Origin: Chloroflexota bacterium
GTDB lineage: Bacteria; Chloroflexota; Dehalococcoidia; Lucifugimonadales; JADFKI01
Direction of reading: 5' to 3'
NCBI GenBank assembly: GCA_009840355.1
Contig: VXNZ01000023.1
Span: 122,222 to 186,221, forward strand
Length of the DNA: 64,000 bases
The translations under genes were made by a program, and so were the position numbers. The notes under the pieces are model-generated. The model ran no database searches, was not told the DNA's origin, and saw nothing but the letters and a program-made list of their open reading frames with translations. Position 1 is the stretch's first letter. Every line of letters starts with the position of its first letter. Below are positions 18,622-27,592 of the stretch, piece by piece.

Positions 18622-20037
18622 CTACGCCATCTGGTATTCCCGTGTGGACACGATTAGTTGCAACATGCGGCCTATGTGTTCGGCGCTGGATTGGCGGGCG
18701 ATGTCGGTGTCGAAGCGCAGTTCGCCGGCGGCTTCGGCGTAGCGCAGAAGGCCCGCGCGCGTGTCGTCGCCGACTTCGACGGGACCGGCGAGTTCCAGCG
18801 AGCGCTCGACTAGCTCGGCGGGCAGGCAGGCGTCCCCGTCCGCGCCCATGCGCTCCACCAAGTCGTTGATGCCGGGCTTGCTGAGGTCGCCCACCTCGTT
18901 GACCGCGAAGTTCACCCGCTCGTTCAGCGTGCCGCCGTCAATCCATTCGTGCCCGGTGTGCCAGCCTTCTACCGTCGGTGGGTCGAGCAGCTGCTGTCCC
19001 ATCAGCTTTGCCGTGCCGGAGTAGGAGACCAGACCCGGCGCAGGCTCGCGGTATGTGCCGACTAGCTTTATCACGCCGGTTATCAGCTCGATTGGGCTTT
19101 TTACCTTCTTGAAGCGCGCCTCTTTGAAGAAATCCGAGTTGAACATGGCGCTGAGCATCGCGCGGATGTCGCCGTTGGATTGCAGGTATGCGGCGACGAG
19201 CGTGTTGATTGCGTCTTGGTCGCGCGGCGGCACGGTGTTCCACGATGGCACTTGCGGCTCGTCCGCGACGAAGAAGTTGTACATGTGCCGCGCGATGAAC
19301 CTCGCCGTCGCGGGCTGCTGCACGATGATGTCGATGATGTCCTCGCCGTTGAGGTTGCCGGACTGCCCCAGGAAAGTCTTGTCGCCTTCGTCGTGGTCTT
19401 CTTCGATGTACTTGAACGGCGCGGGGTAGTAGCCGTGCGGGTACAGCGGTATCGGCTGCTCGAATGTCCAGCCGGTGAACGCGCGTGAGGCGTCTTTGAT
19501 GTCATGCTCGGTGTAGTTGCCCACACCCATCGAGAACAGTTCAAGCAGTTCGCGTCCCCAGTTTTCGTTCGGCTCGCCGTTATGGTTCTCGTTGTTGTCC
19601 AGCCAGAAAATCATCGCCGGGTCTTTGGCGAGTTCCAGCAATATGGTGCGCATGTCGGTCATGCCCACGCGCCGGAAGGTGTTTATCTGGTTCACGGCGG
19701 ACATGACATGCTGGTTTTTGGTGATGCCTGTGGCGAAGACATGATGCCAGAACAGCGCGGTCTTCTCTTGCAGCGGGCGCTGCGAGTTGAGCATACGGAA
19801 CATCCAGATACTCGCGTGGATAGGGTATCCTTCGCCGCCGAAGTATCTGTCGAGAATGTCTTCGTCCATGTCCGGCAGGCGTTCCGGGTTCACTAGGTCG
19901 TCCACGACGGCTTCGTAGCCCTTCGCCAAGAGCGCGTCCAATTCGCCGCGACTCGCGCCGAAGCCCGCGCGCCGCATCAGGTGTGCCATCTGTGCAAGTT
20001 CGTTGTTGGTCGTGACCGCTGTACCGTTGGCTTCCAT
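18622..20037 (-). CDS. DUF1800 domain-containing protein
   Basis: This 471-residue protein matches DUF1800: an N-terminal HLMRRAGFGASRGELDALL, then EKTALFWHHVFATG, NENWGRELLELFSMGVGNYTE-type and DIKDASRAFTGWTF. It usually sits next to a DUF1501 gene, which is absent here. The biochemical function of the family is unknown; roles in the cell envelope or in polysaccharide handling have been suggested. No clear signal peptide is seen. The start at 20037 is the first ATG of the coding frame. Confidence 0.9.
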   Translation of the reverse strand: MEANGTAVTTNNELAQMAHLMRRAGFGASRGELDALLAKGYEAVVDDLVNPERLPDMDEDILDRYFGGEGYPIHASIWMFRMLNSQRPLQEKTALFWHHVFATGITKNQHVMSAVNQINTFRRVGMTDMRTILLELAKDPAMIFWLDNNENHNGEPNENWGRELLELFSMGVGNYTEHDIKDASRAFTGWTFEQPIPLYPHGYYPAPFKYIEEDHDEGDKTFLGQSGNLNGEDIIDIIVQQPATARFIARHMYNFFVADEPQVPSWNTVPPRDQDAINTLVAAYLQSNGDIRAMLSAMFNSDFFKEARFKKVKSPIELITGVIKLVGTYREPAPGLVSYSGTAKLMGQQLLDPPTVEGWHTGHEWIDGGTLNERVNFAVNEVGDLSKPGINDLVERMGADGDACLPAELVERSLELAGPVEVGDDTRAGLLRYAEAAGELRFDTDIARQSSAEHIGRMLQLIVSTREYQMA

Positions 20038-20123
20038 CGCCCGCTCCTTCGCATAGTGTAATTGGCATGCCGATTATGTCAGTTGGCAGTATATCATGGG
20101 ACAACCGGCAAGTAGGTCTTGAA

Positions 20124-20525
20124 CTATCTGCCCACAGCCACCACCCAAACGTCCACGCCTCGCTTGGGGTTGCCGCGTGTTAGCACGTCGAACGCGGTGT
20201 CATTGACGAATATGAGGCTGTCGCCCTGTCTGATGCTGATCTGCAGGCCGTAGATCGCCCGAGAGTCGATGTCATCCGGTTCGTATGGCACTGAGAAGTC
20301 TATTGGAAAGCGCCCAGGATTTTCGATTGACTGAGAGGCGATCAGCGTCGAAGCGGCGTCCTGATAGGAAACATCACGCACTTGCACTGTCACTACTGCA
20401 CCATCCGGTATTACGGGATCGCCGTCGTAAGTTATCGTGCCACTTACAGCGCTGCTCAGCAAACCACATCCCAACAGGCAGAGCATTGCCGCCACAACTA
20501 GGACAATGGCTATGACACCTCGCAC
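20124..20525 (-). CDS. YbaY-like lipoprotein
   Basis: This 133-residue protein has a lipoprotein signal with LCLLGC (Cys20). A small beta-sandwich domain follows, with GTITYDGDPVIPDGAVVTVQ, VSYQDAASTLIASQSI and FPIDFSVPYEP, the pattern of the YbaY/YscW lipoprotein family. Members are small envelope lipoproteins of poorly defined role. The start is a GTG at 20525 with GAGGGTGG upstream. Confidence 0.8.
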   Translation of the reverse strand: MRGVIAIVLVVAAMLCLLGCGLLSSAVSGTITYDGDPVIPDGAVVTVQVRDVSYQDAASTLIASQSIENPGRFPIDFSVPYEPDDIDSRAIYGLQISIRQGDSLIFVNDTAFDVLTRGNPKRGVDVWVVAVGR

Positions 20526-20626
20526 GTCGCCACCCTCTCTATTTGGCGCTCTTGCCTGCCCCAGGCCATCCCCTCAATCTCAACTACTGCCTCAACTACC
20601 GCTCTACTTGTACGCCTGCCGCCTGC

Positions 20627-21379
20627 CTAAGTCGCTGTCAATCCGCCGTCCACGACAAGCTCTGCACCAGTGATGTAGGACGCCTCGTCGGAAGCCAAGA
20701 ACAGCACCGCGTTGCCGACCTCTGATGTCAGCCCGACACGCCGCATCGGAACATGGTCCAGCAGAGGGCTTGGCGCGTCCGGGTTTCGCGCCGCACTTGA
20801 TGAACGCATCGGCGGCATGACGCCCGGATGCACGGAGTTCACACGGATACCGTCTTGCGCGTACTGCACCGCCGCCGATTTGGTGACGATGCGCACCGCA
20901 CCCTTAGACGCATTGTACCCCATGTGATTGCCTTGCTGCCCGACGATGCCGCTGATGGACGATATGTTCACGATAGAGCCGCCGCCCGCGTTCTTCATCT
21001 TGGGTATGGCGCACTTCATGCCCAGAAACACGCCCTTCGCGTTGATGTCCATGAAGGTGTCCCACGCCTCGGTGCTCATAGTGTCAGGATTGTGCGAGCC
21101 GCTGATGCCCGCGTTGTTCACCAGAATGTCCAGCTTGTCGAAGCGCGCGACCGTATCGGCGACGACTGTGTTCCAGTTGTCTTCGTCCGTAACATCCAAC
21201 CGCATGAACACGGCATCGCCGCCTGACTCGGCAATCTCCGCCTCGACCTGCCGCCCTTCGTCTTCCATTACATCCGCGATGACGACTTTAGCGCCTTCGC
21301 GCGAGAGAATGCGGCACTCTTCGGCGCCCATCCCATTCGCGCCGCCCGTAATAATCGCAACCTTGCCCTCAAGCCGCAT
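20627..21379 (-). CDS. SDR-family NAD(P)-dependent oxidoreductase (copy 1)
   Basis: This 250-residue classical short-chain dehydrogenase has the cofactor motif TGGANGMG at residues 12-19. NNAG and the catalytic Ser/YNASK pair (SSISGIVGQQGNHMGYNASK) follow. The acidic residue after the second strand (VIADVMEDEG) suggests NAD preference. Most of the protein is nearly identical to the next gene upstream, including the bases before the ATG, so the two arose by recent tandem duplication. The substrate is unknown. Confidence 0.9.
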   Translation of the reverse strand: MRLEGKVAIITGGANGMGAEECRILSREGAKVVIADVMEDEGRQVEAEIAESGGDAVFMRLDVTDEDNWNTVVADTVARFDKLDILVNNAGISGSHNPDTMSTEAWDTFMDINAKGVFLGMKCAIPKMKNAGGGSIVNISSISGIVGQQGNHMGYNASKGAVRIVTKSAAVQYAQDGIRVNSVHPGVMPPMRSSSAARNPDAPSPLLDHVPMRRVGLTSEVGNAVLFLASDEASYITGAELVVDGGLTAT

Positions 21380-21396
21380 AGCGCACCTCAACTCAC

Positions 21397-21455
21397 TTTA
21401 CATCGATGGAGGGGATGGACAGGATAGTATCCCGTTAATCCTGTATATACATGTC
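21397..21455. repeat. Intergenic repeat copy between the SDR paralogues
   Basis: TTTACATCGATGGAGGGGATGGACAGGAT is followed by a TATCCCGTTAATCCTGTATAT stretch; ACAGGAT and ATCCTGT can pair. An almost identical block lies upstream of the second SDR gene, so the repeat was copied with the gene. Confidence 0.6.
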
Positions 21456-21461
21456 AATTGC

Positions 21462-22211
21462 TTATGTCGCAGTCCAGCCGCCATCTACGACCAGTTCTGC
21501 GCCGGTGATGTACGACGCCTCGTCGGACGCCAAGAACAGCACGGCGTAGCCCACTTCTTCGCGCTCGCCGGTTCTGCCCATCGGTATGCCGGCGAGCATT
21601 TCGCTGCGGATGCCCGGCGTGTTCGCCGCTGATGTGAGCATAGGCGGCATTAAGCCCGGATGCACGGAGTTCACGCGGATGCCGTCTTGCGCGTATTGCA
21701 CCGCCGCCGACTTGGTGACGATACGCACCGCGCCCTTGGATGCGTTGTAGCCCATGTGAACCTGCTTCTGCCCGACGATGCCGCTGATGGACGATATGTT
21801 CACTATGGAGCCGCCGCCCGCGTTCTTCATCGCGGGTATGGCGTGCTTCATGCCGAGGAACACGCCTTTGGCGTTGATGTTCATCAGCGCGTCCCAAGCG
21901 TCCACGCTCAAAGGATCGGGGCCGCTGCCTCTGCCAATGCCTGCGTTGTTCACCAGAATGTCGAGCTTGCCGTAGCGCGCCACAGAATCGGCGACGACCG
22001 CGTTCCAGTTGTCTTCGTCCGTAACATCGAGCCGCGCGAACACAGCATCACCGCCGGACTCGGCAATCTCCGCTTCGAGCTGCCGCCCTTCGTCTTCGAG
22101 TATGTCCGCGATGACGACTTTAGCGCCTTCACGCGCAAAAATGCGGCACTCTTCCGCGCCCATGCCGTTAGCGCCGCCCGTAATAATCGCAACCTTGCCT
22201 TCAAGCCTCAT
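21462..22211 (-). CDS. SDR-family NAD(P)-dependent oxidoreductase (copy 2)
   Basis: This 249-residue paralogue of the preceding gene has the same TGGANGMG cofactor motif, NNAG and the SSISGIVGQKQVHMGYNASK active-site block. The two proteins diverge mainly between about residues 95-115 and 190-215, the substrate loop, so they may have different substrates. The Shine-Dalgarno sequence (GAGGTGCG) is identical in both. Confidence 0.9.
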   Translation of the reverse strand: MRLEGKVAIITGGANGMGAEECRIFAREGAKVVIADILEDEGRQLEAEIAESGGDAVFARLDVTDEDNWNAVVADSVARYGKLDILVNNAGIGRGSGPDPLSVDAWDALMNINAKGVFLGMKHAIPAMKNAGGGSIVNISSISGIVGQKQVHMGYNASKGAVRIVTKSAAVQYAQDGIRVNSVHPGLMPPMLTSAANTPGIRSEMLAGIPMGRTGEREEVGYAVLFLASDEASYITGAELVVDGGWTAT

Positions 22212-22229
22212 GAACGCACCTCAACTTAC

Positions 22230-22296
22230 TTTACATCGATGGAAGGGATGGAGGAGATGGACAGGATAGTATCCCGCTAATCCTTTATATCCATGT
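22230..22296. repeat. Intergenic repeat copy upstream of SDR copy 2
   Basis: This block carries TTTACATCGATGGAAGGGATGG, GATGGACAGGATAGTATCCC and TAATCCT in the same order as the block at 21397-21455. It lies between the GMC oxidoreductase stop and the SDR start. Confidence 0.6.
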
Positions 22297-23852
22297 CAGC
22301 TCCCGCTCGTCACCATGTCGGCTATGCGCTCGCCTATCATCATGGTTGTTACGTTTGTGTTGGCACGGATGCAGTCGGGCATTATGGATGCGTCCACTAC
22401 GCGCAAGCCCGCTATGCCGTGCACTCGGCCGTTCTGTCCCACGACCGCCATCGGGTCGGACGCGGGGCCCATCTTGCAAGTGCCGGATATGTGCTGACCC
22501 GTCGTCGCCTCGCGCATCATGTACTGGTCCAGCGCGTCGTTCGATTCCAAGTCCGCATCCAGCGGTTCTATGCGCTCTTCGATGATGTCGTTGAAGTCCG
22601 GATGCTCTATCAGCTTCAGCGCCATGCGGATGCCCTCGCGCGAGCGCTGCCGGTCGAATTCTTCGGCGAAGTAGTTGTAGAACAGCGAAGGCTGCACATT
22701 GGCGTCCGCAGAGGCGAGTTTCAGCTCGCCCGAGCCTACGGCGAGGTCTAGGATGATGGACATTCGCACGCCGACCGGCACCATGCGATGCCCGCCTCTA
22801 TCGACGCGCGCTGTGGCAAAGTTCGACATCGTGATTTTCATGTCGTTGCGCAGGTCGGAGCCGGTCGCGGTGTAGCGCAGCATCAGTTGGCTGCGCGGTG
22901 CGAGCGCCAGGCTTTCCAAGTCGATTTCGGGCTTGGTGCGCCATGTAACCCAGACGACGGGATGATCGCGCAGGTTCTGCCCAACGCCGGGCGCGTCGTG
23001 CACCACGGGGATGCCCATCTCGGTCAGATGCTCGGCGGGACCGATGCCGGACAACATTAGTATCTGTGGAGACGCGATCGCGCCGGTGCTCAGAACAATC
23101 TCGTCGCCGGTTACTACAAACCGCTCGCCGCCGCTTTCAACATCGACGCCTGTCGCGCGACCGTTCTCCACGATGATGCGATGCGTGGTGCAGTTCGGGC
23201 GAATCGTCAGGTTCAGCCGATGCCGAGACATGCCTAGATAGCCGATGTTCGTGCTCCAGCGAATGCCGTTCGGGTTGTTGTACGGCGTGGGGCCTATGCC
23301 TGTAACATCGGGGTTGTTCTGGTCCGGCCCGTCCGGGAAGCCCTCTGCCTTTGCCGCGTTGTAGAACGCAGTCTGCATGGGTGGCCAGGTCGTCGGATCC
23401 TTGAAGCGGTGCGCGATAATCGGGCCCTCCGTGCCGTGGAAGTCGTCGGAGAAGTCCATGTCCGTTTCGAGCTTGCGGAAGAATGGCAGAATCTTCTCAT
23501 AAGACCACTGGTCGTTGCCGAGCGACGCCCAGGAGTCGTAGTCTTCGGGCATGCCGCGCAGGAACACTTGCCCGTTGATGGCGCTAGAGCCGCCGGTGAC
23601 CTTGCCGCGCGGCACCATCATCTGGTCCGCGATGGGCGTGGGCTGCCCCCAGAACTGCCAATTGTGGTCGCTGGTCATCACATCGATGCCGGTTGCATAG
23701 CCGTTGCGCACTTCGTCGGGAAGCTGGTCTATCTCCGCGTAGTCGGGTCCTGCTTCCAGCAGCAGCACCGACTTGCTCGGGTCTTCCGATAGCCTGGTCG
23801 CCATAATCGAACCCGCCGACCCTGCGCCTATAACGATATAGTCGTACTGCAT
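22296..23852 (-). CDS. GMC-family FAD-dependent oxidoreductase (choline dehydrogenase-like)
   Basis: This 518-residue protein starts with the FAD-binding motif YDYIVIGAGSAGSIMATRLSE and LLLEAG. It carries GMC signature 1 (VPRGKVTGGSSAINGQVFLRG) and signature 2 (GAIASPQILMLSGIGP), with an active-site His in GQHISGTCKMG near the C-terminus. GMC enzymes oxidise alcohols such as choline or polyethylene glycol. The substrate is not evident. The GMC gene and the two SDR genes may form one alcohol/aldehyde oxidation unit on the minus strand. Confidence 0.92.
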   Translation of the reverse strand: MQYDYIVIGAGSAGSIMATRLSEDPSKSVLLLEAGPDYAEIDQLPDEVRNGYATGIDVMTSDHNWQFWGQPTPIADQMMVPRGKVTGGSSAINGQVFLRGMPEDYDSWASLGNDQWSYEKILPFFRKLETDMDFSDDFHGTEGPIIAHRFKDPTTWPPMQTAFYNAAKAEGFPDGPDQNNPDVTGIGPTPYNNPNGIRWSTNIGYLGMSRHRLNLTIRPNCTTHRIIVENGRATGVDVESGGERFVVTGDEIVLSTGAIASPQILMLSGIGPAEHLTEMGIPVVHDAPGVGQNLRDHPVVWVTWRTKPEIDLESLALAPRSQLMLRYTATGSDLRNDMKITMSNFATARVDRGGHRMVPVGVRMSIILDLAVGSGELKLASADANVQPSLFYNYFAEEFDRQRSREGIRMALKLIEHPDFNDIIEERIEPLDADLESNDALDQYMMREATTGQHISGTCKMGPASDPMAVVGQNGRVHGIAGLRVVDASIMPDCIRANTNVTTMMIGERIADMVTSGS

Positions 23853-24021
23853 CGCATTTTCCTCCTATGCGTCGCGCCGCTTGCCGCCCGATTTGCTAGT
23901 AATTCGCCATCTGATTTGATGGCGAATATGAGCGGAGTACATGCGGGCGATAATATGTCAGGCGCAACACACTGTCAACCGCGTTTGCGCCCATGACGGG
24001 GCTACTTAACGGGGCTACTTA

Positions 24022-24046
24022 ATAGGATGGACAGGATGGGTAGGAT
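24022..24046. repeat. Intergenic repeat copy
   Basis: TAGGATGGACAGGATGGGTAGGAT is a member of the GACAGGAT family, in the divergent spacer between the GMC gene and the binding-protein gene. Confidence 0.5.
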
Positions 24047-24071
24047 CGGAGGCAGGGGATTGAAAAATATG

Positions 24072-24100
24072 TTGTCAGCCACTCGTGTTTCAGGGATAAT
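24072..24100 (+). promoter_or_regulatory. Putative sigma-70 promoter of the substrate-binding lipoprotein gene
   Basis: TTGTCA (24072-24077) and GATAAT (24095-24100) are separated by 17 bases and lie about 105 bases before the ATG at 24207. The spacing is ideal and each hexamer has one mismatch to consensus. Confidence 0.5.
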
Positions 24101-24206
24101 GCGGGCGTGGTATTATTAGGGTATAAAGCATATATTGCCACTAATGACAGTCTCGGAAGATGTGCAATCATTAATCGCGCGTTCAGCGCAATTGGGAGGA
24201 TGCTTA

Positions 24207-25853
24207 ATGTTGGCGAAGCACAAGCGATTCACGGCTCTTGCAATGCTCATCGGCGCTATCGCGCTGCTGGCTATGGCTTGCAGTCAGCCCGCTCCGGCGG
24301 CTCCGGCGGCGCCTGCGGGTCCGTCTGCTGACGAGATTCGTGCAATCATTCAAGAAGAAGTGGCGAATGTACCGGCTCCCGAGCCTATGATGATGCCTGA
24401 GCCGGCGCCCGCCGGACCGTCTGCAGAAGAGATTGCTATGATGGTGCAAGAGGCGGTCGAGGACGCTGTCCCCGAAGGCGCGGACGCTGCCGAAATCGGC
24501 GAAATGGTCGAGAGCGCGGTTATGATGGCGCAGGAAGACTCGCTGTCCGGCGACGACATCGAAGATTTGGTGTCGATGGCGGTGATGGATGCGGTTGAGT
24601 CGCAGCCCGAGCCGCTCAGCGCCAGTGAAGTCGAGGCTATCGTGGCGGCTGCCATATCCGCCATTCCTACGCCTGAACCTATGATGATGCCAGAACCCAT
24701 GATGATGGGTCCGTCCGGCGATCCCATCAAGATTGGCACCCTGTTCTCCTACACCGGCGGTCTCGCGCCTTACGGACCCGCAATCCGCAACGGCTCCGAC
24801 CTCGCAGCCGAGCTCATCAACGACGCAGGCGGCGTTCTTGGCAGGCCCGTAGAGCCTGTGCATCGCGACAGCGGCAGCTCGGCGCAGGTCGCGACTGACT
24901 CCGCTCGCGGTCTCATCACGACAGAAGGCGTGCAGGCTATCGTTGGTGCGCTATCCAGCGGCGTTACCATCCCTGTAGCGCAGTCCGTTACCATCCCCAA
25001 CAACACCATACTAATGTCGCCGGCGAGCACATCGCCCGCCATCAGCGTGTTGGAAGACGGCGACTACGTGTTCCGCACCGCGCCGTCAGACGCGGCGCAG
25101 GGCGTCATTCTGGCGCGGCTGGCGCACGAACTTGGCTACGAATCTGCGGCGACTATTTACATCAACAACCCGTACGGCGAAGGTCTGTCGCGCGTGTTCA
25201 CCGAGCACTTCGAGGCTGCGGGCGGCACGGTTACCGCGCAGGTACCGCACGAAGACGAACTGCCTACATACTTGTCCGAACTCGAGAACGCCACCGCAGA
25301 CAGCCCCGATGTGCTGGTAGCCATGAGCTACCCAATAGCGGCTGAGGTGTATCTGCGCGAGGCAATCGAAGGCGGACTAATCGACACATTCCTGTTCGTG
25401 GACGGCACGAAAAACCAGGACATGTTCGACAACCTGGCTCAGGAAGGGCTGAACGGCATGTACGGCACCGCACCCGGCGGCGAGGAGAGCGATTCCAAGG
25501 CGCTGTACAACTACCTGTCGCAAGAACGCTTCGGCGAAGAGCCGGGCTTGTTCAGCGGCGAGGCGTTCGATGCGATGGCAATCATCGCGCTCGCGGTGGA
25601 GAAGGCAGGCACTTACGAGTCCGAAGCCGTGCGAGACGCGCTGCGTGAGGTCGCAGCGCCGCCCGGCATTATCGTCGGACCGGGCGAGTTCGCCTACGCC
25701 ATCGAGCTGATACAGGCTGGCGAGGACATCAACTACGAAGGCGTCTCCGGTTCGCACGACTTCGACGCGAACGGCGATGTGTTCAACACCATCGAAATCT
25801 GGATGATCGAAGATGGCACGATAACCTCAACCGGCCGCTTCGAGACGCCATAA
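24207..25853 (+). CDS. ABC transporter substrate-binding lipoprotein (branched-chain amino-acid type)
   Basis: This 548-residue lipoprotein starts MLAKHKRFTALAMLIG and has a lipobox ending in Cys25. Residues 26-175 form an unusual spacer with repeated acidic helices (PSADEIRAIIQEEV, PSAEEIAMMVQEAV, SASEVEAIVAAAI) and Met/Pro runs such as PEPMMMPEP. A periplasmic-binding fold type I domain follows (KIGTLFSYTGGLAPYGP, GALSSGVTIPVA, INNPYGEG), as in LivJ-like proteins. No permease or ATPase genes adjoin, so its partners must be elsewhere. GGAGG seven bases before the ATG fixes the start. Confidence 0.9.
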   Translation: MLAKHKRFTALAMLIGAIALLAMACSQPAPAAPAAPAGPSADEIRAIIQEEVANVPAPEPMMMPEPAPAGPSAEEIAMMVQEAVEDAVPEGADAAEIGEMVESAVMMAQEDSLSGDDIEDLVSMAVMDAVESQPEPLSASEVEAIVAAAISAIPTPEPMMMPEPMMMGPSGDPIKIGTLFSYTGGLAPYGPAIRNGSDLAAELINDAGGVLGRPVEPVHRDSGSSAQVATDSARGLITTEGVQAIVGALSSGVTIPVAQSVTIPNNTILMSPASTSPAISVLEDGDYVFRTAPSDAAQGVILARLAHELGYESAATIYINNPYGEGLSRVFTEHFEAAGGTVTAQVPHEDELPTYLSELENATADSPDVLVAMSYPIAAEVYLREAIEGGLIDTFLFVDGTKNQDMFDNLAQEGLNGMYGTAPGGEESDSKALYNYLSQERFGEEPGLFSGEAFDAMAIIALAVEKAGTYESEAVRDALREVAAPPGIIVGPGEFAYAIELIQAGEDINYEGVSGSHDFDANGDVFNTIEIWMIEDGTITSTGRFETP

Positions 25854-25927
25854 TCTATAACATGTCAGGCAAATAAATAGCCTGTCAGACGGACTAGGCG
25901 CACACTGGCGCACATAATATGGGTACT

Positions 25928-25955
25928 GGGGGCTGTTCTTCCGAGAGCAGTCCCC
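25928..25955 (+). terminator. Hairpin after the substrate-binding lipoprotein gene
   Basis: GGGGGCTGTTCT pairs with AGAGCAGTCCCC (two G-T pairs) around a TCCG loop, 75 bases after the stop codon. No T tail follows, so this is a probable but imperfect terminator or RNA-stabilising stem. Confidence 0.55.
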
Positions 25956-25977
25956 AAGTGCTATACTGCGAAACAAT

Positions 25978-26015
25978 CCCATCCTCCCCATCCTGTCCAT
26001 CGATGTAAATTACAT
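25978..26015. repeat. Intergenic repeat copy
   Basis: CCATCCTCCCCATCCTGTCCATCGATGT, then AAATTACAT, lies directly before the ribosome-binding site of the DUF1445 gene. It contains both the CATCCTGTCC and the ATCGATGT parts of the family. Confidence 0.5.
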
Positions 26016-26031
26016 AGAAAGGAAGCAAACC

Positions 26032-26826
26032 ATGACACTCACAGCCCTGCCCGAAAACCCAGCCGACCTGCGCCGTATGATGCGCGACGGCGACTTAGTC
26101 CAGCCCACGAGCGGCATGGCGCCCGGTCATGTGCAGGCGAATCTCGCCATCTTGCCGCGCGATCTCGCCTTCGACTTCCTGCTGTTCTGCCAGCGCAACC
26201 CGCGTCCCTGCCCACTGCTCGAAGTGGTGGAAGCGGGCGAAGTCGAGCCGCGCGAGTTTGCCCCCGGCGCGGACATCCGCACCGACCTGCCGCTCTACCG
26301 CGTCTATGAGCACGGCGAGCTGACCGCCGAAATCACCGATTTGCGCGAGTTCTGGCGCGACGACCTCGTGTCGTTCCTGCTCGGCTGCAGCTTCTCGTTC
26401 GAGACGGCGCTGATGCGAGTCGGCATGGAGATGCGCCACATGACCTGCGGCACGAATGTCCCGATGTTCATCACCAACATCGACGCGGCATCGGCGGGCG
26501 CGTTCAGCGGGCCGATGGTCGTGTCGATGCGCCCCATCCCGCAGGAGCAGGTCGTGCGCGCGGTGCAGGTAACGTCGCGCTTCCCCGCAGTGCATGGCGC
26601 GCCGGTGCATGTCGGCGAGCCGGCAGCTATCGGCATCGGCGACATCTACGCGCCCGACTTCGGCGAGCCGGTCGAGTTCAAAGACGGCGAGGTGCCTGTG
26701 TTCTGGGCATGCGGCGTAACCCCGCAAGCCGTCGCCATGAACGCCAAGCCGCCCCTGATGATTACGCACGCGCCGGGGCACATGTTCATCACTGATAAGA
26801 TGGATGAGGATTTGGCGGTGATTTAG
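26032..26826 (+). CDS. DUF1445 putative hydro-lyase (D-glutamate cyclase N-terminal half-like)
   Basis: This 264-residue protein has the DUF1445/YcsI pattern: [43 protein letters not shown] and a C-terminal [13 protein letters not shown] and [10 protein letters not shown]. In animals this domain is the first half of mitochondrial D-glutamate cyclase (DGLUCY), whose second half is DUF4392; that domain is encoded here two genes downstream. I infer a two-subunit enzyme turning D-glutamate into 5-oxo-D-proline. AGAAAGGAAG precedes the ATG. Confidence 0.85.
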   Translation: MTLTALPENPADLRRMMRDGDLVQPTSGMAPGHVQANLAILPRDLAFDFLLFCQRNPRPCPLLEVVEAGEVEPREFAPGADIRTDLPLYRVYEHGELTAEITDLREFWRDDLVSFLLGCSFSFETALMRVGMEMRHMTCGTNVPMFITNIDAASAGAFSGPMVVSMRPIPQEQVVRAVQVTSRFPAVHGAPVHVGEPAAIGIGDIYAPDFGEPVEFKDGEVPVFWACGVTPQAVAMNAKPPLMITHAPGHMFITDKMDEDLAVI

Positions 26827-26878
26827 GCTTACATCTGAATTCACACTGGTGAACAGCAGAGCATATCAGGAAACAACA

Positions 26879-27586
26879 ATGTCGAAATGGACAAAGAATG
26901 TCGGAACGCCTGAGCACCCCGTGTCGTACCTGCACGAATATGCCGTAGCGCTCATTTGGGATAGGCTCAGTGCAGGAGGATGCTTCCTGAAAACAACATC
27001 ATCCAATGAGTACGAACACATAAGTGTTCCCGAAGGCGGGCGCATCGCCATTCCCGATGAGTTGACGCCGATTGCCGGAATGGTGCCGGACATAGCGGTT
27101 TATGATTCCGACCATCGCCCCGTCACCGTAGTCGAGGTGCAGGTAACCAGAGCTCCGAGTGAGAATAAGAGGGAGAGGCTGGAACGGTTAGGTGTGAAAA
27201 TGATTGTTGTGCCAGTTCCTAACGAAGAGGCACTACTCACGATGTTTCGTCCAGTATCTGTGGAGGAACTTTTTCACGGCATTCAAATACCTCGTAGGTT
27301 CAGCGGGCATAGCAATCTCGTCAAAAAGCAACTTATGCCAGGCTACGCTGATTCGTCCGCGCTTGCGAGAGTCAAGATAGATGGAACGCTCACCAATATA
27401 AACGAAGCCAACAAAGCCGTGGAGAATTTGATCCTATCTATAAGACAGTGTGATCCTTCGTTGCGCCAAGAGTTACGCGCCGTGTTGGACGAACTCGACA
27501 GCATAGAATCGCAACACCCGATTCTATCCGGCAACCCAAAACTTCCGGTATTACAGCAAGACGACAAAGCTGATGAAGTGGAGTAA
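26879..27586 (+). CDS. Putative PD-(D/E)XK nuclease-fold protein of unknown function
   Basis: The 235-residue product from the ATG at 26879 (AGGAAAC upstream) reads MSKWTKNVGTPEHPVSYLHE. It contains VPDIAVYDSDHRPVTVVEVQVT, an Asp/Glu-x-Gln pattern typical of CoiA-like or PD-(D/E)XK folds, followed by an Arg/Lys-rich helix. The C-terminal part is helical and unrecognised. The frame opens at 26849, but that start has no ribosome-binding site. The gene sits between the two D-glutamate-cyclase-like genes and overlaps neither. Its base composition looks more AT-rich than its neighbours, which suggests insertion. Confidence 0.65.
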   Translation: MSKWTKNVGTPEHPVSYLHEYAVALIWDRLSAGGCFLKTTSSNEYEHISVPEGGRIAIPDELTPIAGMVPDIAVYDSDHRPVTVVEVQVTRAPSENKRERLERLGVKMIVVPVPNEEALLTMFRPVSVEELFHGIQIPRRFSGHSNLVKKQLMPGYADSSALARVKIDGTLTNINEANKAVENLILSIRQCDPSLRQELRAVLDELDSIESQHPILSGNPKLPVLQQDDKADEVE

Positions 27587-27592
27587 AACGCC

